Of a stretch of DNA of 64,000 nucleotides, positions 53,497-63,017 are shown in pieces; position 1 is the first letter of the stretch, and each line of letters starts with the position of its first letter. Below the pieces are notes generated by a model, which saw only the letters and a program-made list of their open reading frames with translations, made no database searches and had not been told where the DNA came from. The position numbers were made by a program, and so were the translations under genes. This stretch comes from Helicobacter pylori (GTDB taxonomy: Bacteria; Campylobacterota; Campylobacteria; Campylobacterales; Helicobacteraceae): positions 930,001 to 994,000 of the forward strand of contig NZ_CP011487.1 of the NCBI RefSeq assembly GCF_001653475.1. Direction: 5' to 3'.

Positions 53497-54764
53497 ACCC
53501 ATCTCCTTATGGTGCGCAACAAGGGTAAAGACTTTTGATAAGCTTTGCGATAGATTTTAAAAGAGGTGTTCTGGGATAGCTCCAAAAGAGGGGTAGCCTT
53601 TGATAAGAGGCGTTCATGATCTCTTCTCAAATCATCGTAATTAATTCTCAAATCATCGTAATTAACTCTCAAATCATCAACAGACACTAACGGCTCATTT
53701 AAATCACGATAAAGAGCGGAAGGGTTGTGATAAATCGTATCGTTTTCTAAAATCGTTTTGAAAAAATCTAGGATTTTTTGAAAACTCAAATCCTGGTGAA
53801 AACCAGCTTTCCCGTTAAGGGTGTTCAAAGGGTTTTCATAGAGCATGTCTAAATAAGCGTTTTGGTGTGCGTGCAAGTATCTGATATGATCAATGGCTTC
53901 ATCAAAGTTTTTGAAATCATGCACATTCACAAAACTTTTAGGGTTAAAATCTTTCGCCACGCTGGGACTCCCCCAATAAATAGGGATAGTATGGCTAAAA
54001 TACGCATCAAGGATTTTTTCGGTTACATAGCCATAGCCTTGTGAGTTTTCAAAACAGAGGTTGAATTTGTATTGGCTTAAAAACTCGTTTTTGTTTTTGA
54101 CCTTATAGCCTAGAGTGTTTTTCACGCTCCCTCCCCCAGTAACTGGCTCAATAGAATTTAAAGCGTCATAGAAAGCGTTCCTAATGGGAGCGTTAGGATT
54201 GCTTGCAACAAAACTGACAAACCCTCTTTTCAAAGGATCGCTCTCGTTATGGATTAGTGCACATAAATTAGGGTGGTTTTCTTTAAATTTATGAGAGGGT
54301 TTTGTTAAAGTATAAAGGCTGTCAGGTTTGAGCTTGTAAGGCGCAGTGGTGTCATGAACAAGCATGGCTTTATAGTGCAAATAGGCGTAATACAAAGGCA
54401 TTCTCAAATAGCGATCGTTGAAATCTAATTCATCAAAGCCTATAGCGTAATCAAAGAGGTTGAAATTAGGCGCTTCATTTTCACCGGTGTAAAACACTCG
54501 TTTGGTGTTTTGATAAGATAAGATTTTTCTGGCTTGTCCCAAAGCGTTGCCAAAGACTAGATCTGAAGGTTCGTTGGGGTTTTGGTGGAGGGTGATTGTG
54601 TAGCGTTGTTTTAAGATGACATGAATAATGAAGTCTCTGAATCCTTCTTTTTCGCTATTCTTTGAGGGCCACCAATTGGCTAGGGCTATATTTAATGGGG
54701 GTTTATGGGTTGTATCATCTAAATGGGTGCTGTCTGTATAAGCGTCTAGTAAAGGTTGGAACAT
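53487..54764 (-). CDS. futA: Alpha-1,3/4-fucosyltransferase FutA
   Basis: GT10 enzyme adding fucose from GDP-fucose to LPS O-antigen, making Lewis antigens that mimic host glycans. The 425-aa product has the donor motif FNLCFENSQGYGYVTEKILDAY near 233-254 and IPIYWGSPSVAKDFNPKSF. Near the C-terminus there are heptad repeats DDLRVNYDDLRINYDDLRRDH (about 2.5 copies) and a basic amphipathic tail (IYRKAYQKSLPLLRTIRRWVKK) that binds the membrane. The 5' poly-C tract known in many strains is only five C here, so it reads in frame and should be stable. It is 9 bp after ccsBA. Confidence 0.93.
   Translation of the reverse strand: MFQPLLDAYTDSTHLDDTTHKPPLNIALANWWPSKNSEKEGFRDFIIHVILKQRYTITLHQNPNEPSDLVFGNALGQARKILSYQNTKRVFYTGENEAPNFNLFDYAIGFDELDFNDRYLRMPLYYAYLHYKAMLVHDTTAPYKLKPDSLYTLTKPSHKFKENHPNLCALIHNESDPLKRGFVSFVASNPNAPIRNAFYDALNSIEPVTGGGSVKNTLGYKVKNKNEFLSQYKFNLCFENSQGYGYVTEKILDAYFSHTIPIYWGSPSVAKDFNPKSFVNVHDFKNFDEAIDHIRYLHAHQNAYLDMLYENPLNTLNGKAGFHQDLSFQKILDFFKTILENDTIYHNPSALYRDLNEPLVSVDDLRVNYDDLRINYDDLRRDHERLLSKATPLLELSQNTSFKIYRKAYQKSLPLLRTIRRWVKK
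53626..53688 (-). repeat. 21-bp tandem repeats in futA (heptads)
   Basis: Two near-identical 21-bp units (53626-53646, 53647-53667) and a diverged third, each coding a DDLRxNY-type heptad. Repeat number varies between strains and sets the length of the dimerisation coil. Confidence 0.9.
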
Positions 54765-54773
54765 GGTTATCCT

Positions 54774-57584
54774 TTAAACCAATTTAGGCAAACTCAAATG
54801 GCGTTTGAAATACGCCAAGATCACGAGAGCAAAAGGTATCGCTACCAAAAAGTATAAGAAAGTGGGGATAGGCAAGGGATCGCCTGCGGCATAGCTGTGC
54901 AAGCCAGAAAGGTAGTAATTCACGCCAAAATAAGTCATTAAAACCGAATAAAACCCCAAAACGCTGCTGCTCGCTAAAATAAAGGGCCAATTTTGAGAGC
55001 CTAAAAAACGCAAATGCAAGATTAAAACATAGACGCAAATAGAAATCAACGCCCAAGTTTCTTTAGGGTCCCACCCCCAATAGCGCCCCCAAGATTCATT
55101 CGCCCACACCCCGCCTAAGAAATTCCCAGCTGTGAGCATGAACAGGCCTAAAATCATGCTCATTTCATTGATAGCGCTAATGGAGAGAATGGTTTTGTCC
55201 AAATTGAAACGCCCTTGTTTGCGCAAAATAAACAAAACCAAACTTAAAATCCCCAGCACAAAACACAAGCCCAAAAAGCCATAACTAGCGGTGATGACAG
55301 AAACATGGATATTGAGCCAATAGGATTTTAACACCGGCACTAAATGGCCAATTTGAGGGTCCATAAAGCCTAAATGGGCCACAAAGAGCGCGATACCGGC
55401 TAAAAAGCTAGAAGCCGATAGCGCGAGTTTGGAGCGTAAAATAAACCCTGCGATAACAGAAGCCCATGCGATATAAAGCATGGACTCATAAGCGTTGCTC
55501 CAAGGCGAATGAGAACTAACATACCAGCGCAAAATGAGCCCCATAGAATGAGCGAGCGCACAAAGCAAGATAGCAATGTAAAGGATTTTAGTGAGCCAAA
55601 TATTTGGAATCGTGTTTTTAACAAGAGAACTGATCACCACGATAAAAAGCAATAACCCAAGAAAGATATAAGGCAAGGTCAGGCTGTTAAAAAAATTAGT
55701 GTGGTTTAAAAAAATTTCAGAATCCACTTTAGAAGAGGGTAAATAGAGGTTTTTGGCATGCTCTTGTTGGTAAATGCTTAAATCTTTTAGAGTTTTTTCT
55801 ACTTTATCCCATTGATTGGTTTTTAAAGCGTCATCAAAGGCGCTAAAAATATTTTTTAAAAACCCCGTTGCCACGCTTGAAATCTCTTTATTAGGACTGT
55901 TGATCGCTTCAACGGGCGAGAGCCAAGCAGTGGTTTTATCGCTAGGGAAAATGCGTAAAAATTGAGCGCTAAAAAGCGTATAGACTAAGTTGATTCGTTC
56001 ATCTACTTTTAACACATCTTTATCCAACTCATTGCGTGCATTGGGGGATTTTTGATTGACTTCTTCAACAAGATTTTTTAATTTATACCCACGGCTATCA
56101 AACACATCTCTAAAAGCGATACGGCTCTCATCTAAAGGCGTGCCGATAAGCTTTCTTAGGGCTTTATTAGAAGTGTAAATCATCTTAACGCTGCGCCAAT
56201 CATTGGGGAAAAACATGATCCCTAAAAGCGTTTGCATAGCATTTAGCCCTTGAAAATCATCTTTTTTTAAAATCTTATGGATATATTCAATGCTAATGGT
56301 ATCAAGGGGTTTGATACGCCCGTCAAAATCCTGGACTTGAAGCCTTTGAAAGGCTTTCAAATGATCTTTAGAATACTCTCTTAAGTGTTTCAAACGCTCT
56401 AAAATCGCGCTTTTAGAATCCTCTTTATTAGCGGAATTTTCTACATTTTGTCGTTCTATTTGAGCACTTTTGCCCCCATGCATCTCAATTGGAGTCTCAT
56501 TAGCGAACGAGGAAGTAAAAGGGCTGATTAAAATTAAAGCGAGCAAGAAACTAGCGGCTTGTTGGGATTTTAAAAAGCGTGAAAGCTTTAAAAAACGCCC
56601 GTTTTTATCCAAAAGCAACCACAAAGCCCCCAAAATAAGCATCGCATACCCTAAATAAGTGGGGATTTTACCCGGGTCTTTATTGACAGAAAGGATCGTG
56701 CCTTTTTCATCCATGTCATAGGAAGATTGGAAAAAGCGATAGCCTTCATAATCTAAAACATGGTTCATAAAAATCCTATAAGGTTTGATTAAGGTGTTAT
56801 CTAATGTCAAAACTTCCACTTCTGAAGCGTAAGATGAGGGGCTCATAGAGCCGGCATAGCGCTCTAATTCAAAACGCTTCAGTTTGATTTGAAAAGGCAA
56901 TTCAATGTAAGCGGATCCAAAACTTAAAGAGAGCTTGTCGTCTTTAAACATCTCGCTTTCTTCTATGCCTTCATTCCTGTTGTTTTTAATAAGATTGAAT
57001 TTGCGGCTCACGCCGTTATAGGTCGCTTTTAACACTAAAATAGCAGCGTCATCTTTTTTAATGGCGTTTTGCTTGTAAATCTCTAAGGGTTCTAAAATTA
57101 AAGGCTTGTGATCTAAAGTGGCATGAATGGGTCTTAATCGTTTGGAATAATAAAAGGTTAAAGGCGTTTTTAAAGAAAGTTTAGTGGTGTCATTAAGAGT
57201 GATATTAAGATAAGTGTCCGCGCTTTCAAAAGAGCTTTGCGTGCTGTTTTCTCGCACATGCATAAGCCCTTCTACACCAAAAAAGCGCGTGATGGCTGCC
57301 CCTAAAATGATTAAAATCAAGGAGCTGTGGAAAAAAAGGCTTGCGTATCTTTTGCGCTCTAAGGCTTTAGAATTAATGAATGTGCCTATTAAAACCACCA
57401 ATAAATACGCATGCAAGAAATTAAACCAAGGGGTGTTATACACAATCGCCTTACTCGCGCTCGTGCCGTAATCGTTTTCTATAAAAGTGGCTATCGCGCA
57501 CGCTAAGGCATAGAGCGCAATTAAAGGGATAGCGACCCAAAAAGAAGCCAGCAAAAAAGAAAGCAGGCTTTTGAGATTCTTCAT
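54774..57584 (-). CDS. ccsBA: Cytochrome c synthase CcsBA (ResB-ResC fusion)
   Basis: System II haem exporter and cytochrome c haem lyase. The 936-aa membrane protein has ResB-like N-terminal spans, a large periplasmic region and a C-terminal CcsA/ResC part. The haem-handling WWD domain is read as WANESWGRYWGWDPKETWAL near 815-835, with conserved His in ILRWYVSSHSPWSNAYES and YLSGLHSYAAGDP. Fused CcsBA is the normal form in Campylobacterota. The thioredoxin-fold lipoprotein gene lies 9 bp upstream. Confidence 0.95.
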   Translation of the reverse strand: MKNLKSLLSFLLASFWVAIPLIALYALACAIATFIENDYGTSASKAIVYNTPWFNFLHAYLLVVLIGTFINSKALERKRYASLFFHSSLILIILGAAITRFFGVEGLMHVRENSTQSSFESADTYLNITLNDTTKLSLKTPLTFYYSKRLRPIHATLDHKPLILEPLEIYKQNAIKKDDAAILVLKATYNGVSRKFNLIKNNRNEGIEESEMFKDDKLSLSFGSAYIELPFQIKLKRFELERYAGSMSPSSYASEVEVLTLDNTLIKPYRIFMNHVLDYEGYRFFQSSYDMDEKGTILSVNKDPGKIPTYLGYAMLILGALWLLLDKNGRFLKLSRFLKSQQAASFLLALILISPFTSSFANETPIEMHGGKSAQIERQNVENSANKEDSKSAILERLKHLREYSKDHLKAFQRLQVQDFDGRIKPLDTISIEYIHKILKKDDFQGLNAMQTLLGIMFFPNDWRSVKMIYTSNKALRKLIGTPLDESRIAFRDVFDSRGYKLKNLVEEVNQKSPNARNELDKDVLKVDERINLVYTLFSAQFLRIFPSDKTTAWLSPVEAINSPNKEISSVATGFLKNIFSAFDDALKTNQWDKVEKTLKDLSIYQQEHAKNLYLPSSKVDSEIFLNHTNFFNSLTLPYIFLGLLLFIVVISSLVKNTIPNIWLTKILYIAILLCALAHSMGLILRWYVSSHSPWSNAYESMLYIAWASVIAGFILRSKLALSASSFLAGIALFVAHLGFMDPQIGHLVPVLKSYWLNIHVSVITASYGFLGLCFVLGILSLVLFILRKQGRFNLDKTILSISAINEMSMILGLFMLTAGNFLGGVWANESWGRYWGWDPKETWALISICVYVLILHLRFLGSQNWPFILASSSVLGFYSVLMTYFGVNYYLSGLHSYAAGDPLPIPTFLYFLVAIPFALVILAYFKRHLSLPKLV

Positions 57585-57593
57585 CAGACTTTC

Positions 57594-58259
57594 CTAGCTA
57601 GACTTGCTTTTAGAAAGGTTGGTTTTATACTTGATATAAGCCTTTAATTTTTTAGTGAAATCCTCATCGCTTTTCGTGTCTTGATACTTCCCACCGCCGA
57701 TAAATTCTAACACCGCTAAAAATTGCGTGGAAGGCATATAGCCGGGCAATTCATAGATGGTTTTGCCTGTTTGATCCGATAAAACAATGGTAGGAGTGGA
57801 TTGGACGGCATAAATTTGCGCTAATTCTTCTGTAGACATTTTGATTTCTTTTTCATCATCTTTAGTGCCCACTTTGAAGTTATGCTCTTTAGAGTAGCTG
57901 ATATTGATATAATAAGCACTGAAATGCTCTTTGACATAGTTGCGCAATTCTTTGACATTTTTGAGATCTTTTTTAAGCCTTTCACAATAGGAGCAACCAT
58001 TACGGCCAAAAACTAAAAGCATGTATTTATCATTAGGGCTAATAAACTTGGTGTCTGAAAAAACATCTTCTAAACCAGCATAGCTCTTTTTGTCTATGTT
58101 GTCTCGCTCATCATTTAATTCTTTGGAGCTTTGAGAACCGGAGCTTAAAAGATTTTCATCTAATTTGTCCTTATTGTTGGACTTGCAAGCGCTAAAAACT
58201 AACAAAACAAGTAAAAAAACGCCTAAGCCTTTTTTTAAAAAACGAGGGATTAAAAACAT
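57594..58259 (-). CDS. Thioredoxin-fold lipoprotein with CSYC motif (HP0377-like)
   Basis: 221-aa periplasmic lipoprotein: signal peptide with lipobox LLVFSAC (Cys near 25), then an acidic/polar linker and a thioredoxin domain with active site GRNGCSYCERLKK near 92 and cis-Pro in VQSTPTIVL near 157. Reported work on HP0377 connects it with apocytochrome c reduction and disulfide isomerisation; its place next to ccsBA supports the first role. The leader contains three copies of a 20-bp repeat. Confidence 0.9.
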   Translation of the reverse strand: MFLIPRFLKKGLGVFLLVLLVFSACKSNNKDKLDENLLSSGSQSSKELNDERDNIDKKSYAGLEDVFSDTKFISPNDKYMLLVFGRNGCSYCERLKKDLKNVKELRNYVKEHFSAYYINISYSKEHNFKVGTKDDEKEIKMSTEELAQIYAVQSTPTIVLSDQTGKTIYELPGYMPSTQFLAVLEFIGGGKYQDTKSDEDFTKKLKAYIKYKTNLSKSKSS

Positions 58260-58284
58260 AATAAACCTTTATTTTGTAATTTGT

Positions 58285-58344
58285 GGATTTAAAAACATAG
58301 TAATGGATTTAAAAACATAGTAATGGATTTAAAAACGCAGTATT
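58285..58344 (-). repeat. Three tandem 20-bp repeats in leader of the CSYC gene
   Basis: Units at 58285-58304, 58305-58324 and 58325-58344; the first two are identical and the third has three or four changes. On the minus strand each intact unit carries ATGTTTTTAAATCC, close to the true start ATGTTTTTAATCCC at 58259. Two of them open 9-codon frames (58289-58318 and 58269-58298). Confidence 0.85.
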
Positions 58345-58373
58345 TTACTAAATAATCGCTTTTTATGCAAATT

Positions 58374-59381
58374 TCATCCGTCTTTAAGATTTTTAACCAA
58401 TTCAATAATGAATTTTGCAAACTCTATGGAATCGTTTAAGCATGGGCAAACCAGATATTCTTTAACCGCCAAGCGCTCTGCCATCAAGCGGTATTGCATG
58501 TCTAATTCATAGAGCGTTTCAGAATTATCAATCGTGAAAGCCAAAGGATAGATAATAATATGAGACTTACGGTGCTTTTCTATCAATTCTTCAGTGCTTG
58601 GCTCTAGCCATTTCATAGGCCCTAGTTTGGATTGATAAGAGAGTAAGACTTCTTTAAAAGGGATATTTTTTTGTTGCACCAACTCTTTTAACAAGCTCAC
58701 ATGATGTTCGCATTCTTGCTGGTAAGTATCGCCTGCATCAATAATGCTTTTCGGTAAGCCATGGACGGAAAAGATTAAGACAAAATCCTGGCTTTTGCGG
58801 TTGTTTAGGGTACTTAAAATCGTGTTTAAAATGATTTCATTAAGCTTTTTGCTGGCATAAAAACGCTCAATTACTTGCACCTTAGGGCGGAAAGTTTCTA
58901 AAGATTTGAGGGCGTTAAAAGCGTCATTGAAACTAGAAAGGGTGGTGGTGCTAGAATATTGCGGGTACATGGAAAAAAACACCAAGCTTTCTACCTCTTT
59001 TAAGGCTAAATCTTGCAAGACCATAGACGCATAAGGAGGGGTATAACGCATCGCATAAGTGTAAAAACGGGAAGGATCTAATTTGTTCAAACGCTCCGTA
59101 AGGGCGAATGTGATAGGCGTTAAAGGGGATTTGCCTCCTAATTTCTCATAGATTTTTTTGGATTTTTCTATGCGGCTATTGACGATCATTTTACCCACCA
59201 TTTTACGCATAAAATGGTTTTTAATCGTAAGGATAAAGGGGTCATCAAACATGTTTTTTAAAAACACCCCCACTTCATAAAGGCTGTTAGGCCCTCCCAT
59301 GTTCAAAAGAACGACCGCTTCTTTAGGGGATTTTGTGGCGTTATTTTCTAAATTATTAAGCTTTTCATTGATTAAATCCAT
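58374..59381 (-). CDS. hemH: Ferrochelatase
   Basis: Inserts Fe2+ into protoporphyrin IX. The 335-aa product has [16 protein letters not shown] near 22-37, the catalytic-His context [10 protein letters not shown] near 205 and the acidic [16 protein letters not shown] near 285 where the conserved Glu sits. Lies upstream of the CSYC lipoprotein and ccsBA genes on the same strand, matching a haem-to-cytochrome flow. Confidence 0.95.
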   Translation of the reverse strand: MDLINEKLNNLENNATKSPKEAVVLLNMGGPNSLYEVGVFLKNMFDDPFILTIKNHFMRKMVGKMIVNSRIEKSKKIYEKLGGKSPLTPITFALTERLNKLDPSRFYTYAMRYTPPYASMVLQDLALKEVESLVFFSMYPQYSSTTTLSSFNDAFNALKSLETFRPKVQVIERFYASKKLNEIILNTILSTLNNRKSQDFVLIFSVHGLPKSIIDAGDTYQQECEHHVSLLKELVQQKNIPFKEVLLSYQSKLGPMKWLEPSTEELIEKHRKSHIIIYPLAFTIDNSETLYELDMQYRLMAERLAVKEYLVCPCLNDSIEFAKFIIELVKNLKDG

Positions 59382-59436
59382 TAGTGCATGCTAAAATAAA
59401 ACGATTAATAAAAAATAAATCGTTAGAAAGAAGTTA

Positions 59437-59868
59437 ATGTTAGAGATGAGTTTGCAAGCATTAAATACACAAGATTCTTCTGTGATGGCTCAATCCTTGC
59501 TTATCCATGCCTTTTTTGCCGCCTTGCTTGCCCTAGCCTTTATGATCAATCTTTACACCCTTTTTAAAGAAAAGAATTTTATCCAATTAAACAAAAAAAT
59601 CTATCTTGTCATGCCAGCGATTTACATTCTTTTAAGCATCGCTCTTTTGAGCGGGGTTTTTATTTGGGCGATGCAACAATTTGAATTTTCTTTTAGCGCT
59701 GTTATCATGCTTTTAGGGCTGTTGTTGATGCTTATAGCAGAAATCAAACGCCATAAAAGCGTGAAATTCGCTATCACTAAAAAAGAAAGGATGGAGGCGT
59801 ATATCAAAAAAGCTAAAATCCTGTATTTTTTAGAAACGATTCTTATTGTTGTGTTAATGGGCCTTTGA
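59437..59868 (+). CDS. Small membrane protein (HP0375-like)
   Basis: 143 aa with about four hydrophobic spans (LLIHAFFAALLALAFMINLY, YLVMPAIYILLSIALLSGVF, AVIMLLGLLLMLIA, ILYFLETILIVVLMGL). No motif recognised. Its stop directly abuts the rsmE start, so the two are translated together. Confidence 0.8.
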   Translation: MLEMSLQALNTQDSSVMAQSLLIHAFFAALLALAFMINLYTLFKEKNFIQLNKKIYLVMPAIYILLSIALLSGVFIWAMQQFEFSFSAVIMLLGLLLMLIAEIKRHKSVKFAITKKERMEAYIKKAKILYFLETILIVVLMGL

Positions 59869-60549
59869 ATGCGTTTTGTCTATCACCCTTTAGCCAAAGA
59901 GCCTGTTTTAAAAATAGAAGGCGAGAGTTATACGCATTTATACCGCTCAAGACGTATCAAAAGCACGAGTCGTTTGGATTTAAGAAACTTAAAAGACGGC
60001 TTTTTATATACCTATGAGCATGCAGAAATCACTAAAAAACACGCCCTTTTAAGGCTGGTGGGCGCACAAGTATTAGAGATTATGGCTCATAAAAAAACGC
60101 ATTTGATTTTAAGCGTGATTGAAATCAAAAGCATTGAAAAAATTCTACCCTTTTTAAATCAGTTAGGCGTGAGCAAGTTGAGTTTATTCTATGCGGATTT
60201 TAGCCAGCGTAATGAAAAAATAGATAGCGCCAAATTAGAGCGTTTTCAAAAGATTTTGATTCATTCTTGCGAGCAATGCGGCCGCAGCGCTTTAATGGAA
60301 TTGGAAGTGTTTTCAAACACTAAAGAGATGCTAAACGCCTACCCAAAGGCGAGTGTTTTGGATTTTAAGGGCGAAACCTTACTTGCAAGCGCGGGTTTTG
60401 AAAAAGGCGTTATCATAGGGCCTGAAGGGGGTTTTAGCGAACAAGAAAGAGGGTATTTTAAAGAGCGTGAAATTTATCGCATCCCGTTAGACATGGTGCT
60501 AAAATCTGAGAGTGCATGCGTGTTTATGGCGAGTGTCGCGCAAGTTTAG
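59869..60549 (+). CDS. rsmE: 16S rRNA m3U1498 methyltransferase RsmE
   Basis: SPOUT-class methyltransferase acting on 16S rRNA U1498. The 226-aa product has the HLYRSRRIKSTSRLDLRN N-terminal PUA-like part. The C-terminal knot includes EQCGRSALMELE near 138-150 and IIGPEGGFSEQERGYF near 183-198. Ends LKSESACVFMASVAQ, a typical RsmE C-terminus. Confidence 0.93.
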   Translation: MRFVYHPLAKEPVLKIEGESYTHLYRSRRIKSTSRLDLRNLKDGFLYTYEHAEITKKHALLRLVGAQVLEIMAHKKTHLILSVIEIKSIEKILPFLNQLGVSKLSLFYADFSQRNEKIDSAKLERFQKILIHSCEQCGRSALMELEVFSNTKEMLNAYPKASVLDFKGETLLASAGFEKGVIIGPEGGFSEQERGYFKEREIYRIPLDMVLKSESACVFMASVAQV

Positions 60550-60641
60550 GGGGTATCGCAAAAGTTTTAAAAACAAAATTTTAAAAACTTAAGATCTTAA
60601 CTTTTTGCTAAAAAGCTTCAGTTAAAGCCAATTTTTAACCC

Positions 60642-62858
60642 CTAAAACACCCATCCGTAATTAAAAAACACTTTAAAGTGACTGCCACCCTCATTCAAAA
60701 TAACAGAGTTCGCATAGATGCCATTGTTAGAAGCGATTTTAATGTCTCTTTGGATTAAAGGAACGCTAATGCCTACAGAATATTTAGAATGCTTGTAGCG
60801 GTAATTAAACCCAGTAACTATATCTACATTACCGCTTCCTTTGACTTGGTTGGAAACATAGTAGCTATTGTATAAGCCCCTTAACCCCCCAAACACCCCA
60901 AAAGAGGAAGCAAAAACTTTTTTAGTTGGATTGTCTTGCTTTTTATTGGTATAAGTGGTGATAAAATCAAATAACACATCCATTCCCCCACCATAGCTTA
61001 ATTGCTGGATTTTTTCATCGTTAGCTTGGGCGTAATTATATTTGATGATGCCGTAATAGGCTAACCCTATATAGTCATTGAAATAATGTTGGTAGCCTAT
61101 TTTAACATTAACCCCTAAAATAGGGCTTCTAAAAGATGGTGAGGAGCTAGAAGTTAAAAAGCTTTGATTGAATGCATTAAACATAGAGCTAACAAAAGCT
61201 TTTGCGTTCAAACTGGCGTCTAAATAGTTGGCTTGGCTGCTCAAATTAGCGAAATTAATAGGCAGAGCGTTTTGATTGATGAGCTGTTGCCAAACAGCGG
61301 TGGTAACGCCTATAAGCCCAGCGGGGACTTGAGCACAATTAGTATAAATGGAATTGGGGTAATTGCTAGGGAAAGCGGGCTGATTTTTGCCACCAAAACG
61401 AGAGCAAACATTATAGTCATAACCATCATGGTCTCGCACTTCATGCCCGTTACTAAATTCTAGCTCTTCTTTTCCGTTTTTCTCCACTTCATGCCCGCCT
61501 TCACACCGCACTTCTGGTCCGTTCCCTTCTTGGCACAAACGAACCCTTTGATAAGTCATGTTCCCATTATGGGTATAACCTAAAGTATGGCCATATTCAT
61601 GGATAATGTCTCTTAATGCCAAAATAGCAACTTTATTCAAATTTTTGCCAAACAATATTTCAGGATTTAAGGCAAAAGGCGCTATCCCTAAAACACCTTG
61701 ATTGAAGCCATTATCACCGGGGGCATTTGCACTACCCAGTTGGGATCCTAGCCCCAAAAACCCCTTGGCCGCATTCAAGAGATTCACCGTAAGCTCATTA
61801 GCGACTCTATAACTATTGATAACTTCTTGAGGGGTTAGCACGTATTTTTCATCTTTAGGATCAACAAGCCCGTTATTAAAGGGATTCACGCATTTAGGAT
61901 AATCAATACCGCACTCTGATGGGCTGTTAGCAAATTGGAAAGGGGCGTTTAAAACGGCTTCTTCCCAAGATTTAGAGTCAAATACCGCAATCATATCTAA
62001 CATTAAATTGGTCAATTCTTCTGCGGTTTGCAGGGTGAAAGACACTGAAGCGACTTGACAACTCTTTTTATAACCAGGGCATTCATAATGAGGTTTAGGA
62101 GAAGCAAGAGGGCCACTAGGATCATTGTTACCGCTAGAAAATGGGTCTGTATTCTCATAAGTCATTTGAAGATTGGTCGTGATTTGACTGAGCTTTTCAA
62201 ACAAACTCTGCGTGTTAGCGTCAGAAAAGGGGGTGGTAGTGGTTTGGAGTTGTTGGAGGCCATCAGAGTTGAATGGCGAATCGTTTGAAAAATGATTAAA
62301 CAGGCTTGCAGGCAGAATGATTTGAGAATCTTTAGGGATAGTCTCTATCACGCCTAAATTGACTACCTTGCCTTGAGCGTCTGTAAAACTCAACTCAATA
62401 TTATTTAAATTGTAGGGCAGAAAATTTTGTATCACAACCACGCTGTTATTGCCATAGCCTTCAAACTCGGCGTTTTGCTGATTGTATGCCATCACATACA
62501 CAGGGTTTTGAGAATAAAAAGTTAAGCCGTTGCCGTTGATATTAGCCGCTGTGAATAACTCAGTCGCTTTTTCTAAAATGGTGCTTTGGAGTATGTAGTA
62601 TCTCCCATAGACGCTTTGCGGGGTGGCTGTATCGCTTTTGTTTTGTTCTTTACTTTGCGGGTTGGTTAGGGGGTTTTTAGGGGTTTTTTGGGTGTTTTGA
62701 GCTGTTGCTTCTTCTTTAGTTTGCGTGCCTTCTAATAACCCGGTTTCAAACCCGGCTTCTATAAAAAAGCCGTCTTTTTGGTGTTTTTGAAAGGCTTCTA
62801 AAGGGTTGAACAAGCCGATTAAAGACAAACAAACCGTTTTACTAACGAATCTTAGCAT
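60642..62858 (-). CDS. homC: Outer membrane protein HomC
   Basis: Member of the H. pylori Hom outer membrane family (HP0373-like), 738 aa. Signal peptide MLRFVSKTVCLSLIGLFNPLEA; Gln/Thr-rich segment; extracellular domain with paired cysteines (CPGYKKSC, CGIDYPKC, CQEGNGPEVRC, CSRF...NC). A C-terminal beta-barrel (about 560-738) ends SHFKVFFNYGWVF with terminal Phe, as needed for BAM. Within the passenger is HEYGHTLGYTH near 420, an exact HExxHxxGxxH zinc pattern. The ATG at 62858 is chosen because AGGAA lies six bases upstream; 62864 has none. Confidence 0.9.
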   Translation of the reverse strand: MLRFVSKTVCLSLIGLFNPLEAFQKHQKDGFFIEAGFETGLLEGTQTKEEATAQNTQKTPKNPLTNPQSKEQNKSDTATPQSVYGRYYILQSTILEKATELFTAANINGNGLTFYSQNPVYVMAYNQQNAEFEGYGNNSVVVIQNFLPYNLNNIELSFTDAQGKVVNLGVIETIPKDSQIILPASLFNHFSNDSPFNSDGLQQLQTTTTPFSDANTQSLFEKLSQITTNLQMTYENTDPFSSGNNDPSGPLASPKPHYECPGYKKSCQVASVSFTLQTAEELTNLMLDMIAVFDSKSWEEAVLNAPFQFANSPSECGIDYPKCVNPFNNGLVDPKDEKYVLTPQEVINSYRVANELTVNLLNAAKGFLGLGSQLGSANAPGDNGFNQGVLGIAPFALNPEILFGKNLNKVAILALRDIIHEYGHTLGYTHNGNMTYQRVRLCQEGNGPEVRCEGGHEVEKNGKEELEFSNGHEVRDHDGYDYNVCSRFGGKNQPAFPSNYPNSIYTNCAQVPAGLIGVTTAVWQQLINQNALPINFANLSSQANYLDASLNAKAFVSSMFNAFNQSFLTSSSSPSFRSPILGVNVKIGYQHYFNDYIGLAYYGIIKYNYAQANDEKIQQLSYGGGMDVLFDFITTYTNKKQDNPTKKVFASSFGVFGGLRGLYNSYYVSNQVKGSGNVDIVTGFNYRYKHSKYSVGISVPLIQRDIKIASNNGIYANSVILNEGGSHFKVFFNYGWVF

Positions 62859-62927
62859 GGTCATTTCCTAAATGGTTGAGCGTTTTATTCTCAAAGAGTT
62901 TGTAACCCAATAAAACTGAAATTTCGT

Positions 62928-62933
62928 ATTATA
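62928..62933 (-). promoter_or_regulatory. -10 box of probable homC promoter
   Basis: Minus-strand TATAAT about 70 bases before the homC ATG. No long homopolymer tract is nearby, so phase-variable promoter control is not evident. Confidence 0.6.
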
Positions 62934-63017
62934 ATACATTTTTGAGAAGTTGCGGCATTGTTTATATTAATAAAATAAACAACGCTCAAAGGATAAACGC
63001 TTTTATCTTTCTTCAAA

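Noticed and set aside
54650-54764. Phase-variable long poly-C tract at the futA 5' end
   Set aside because: Only five C are present, too short to slip readily.
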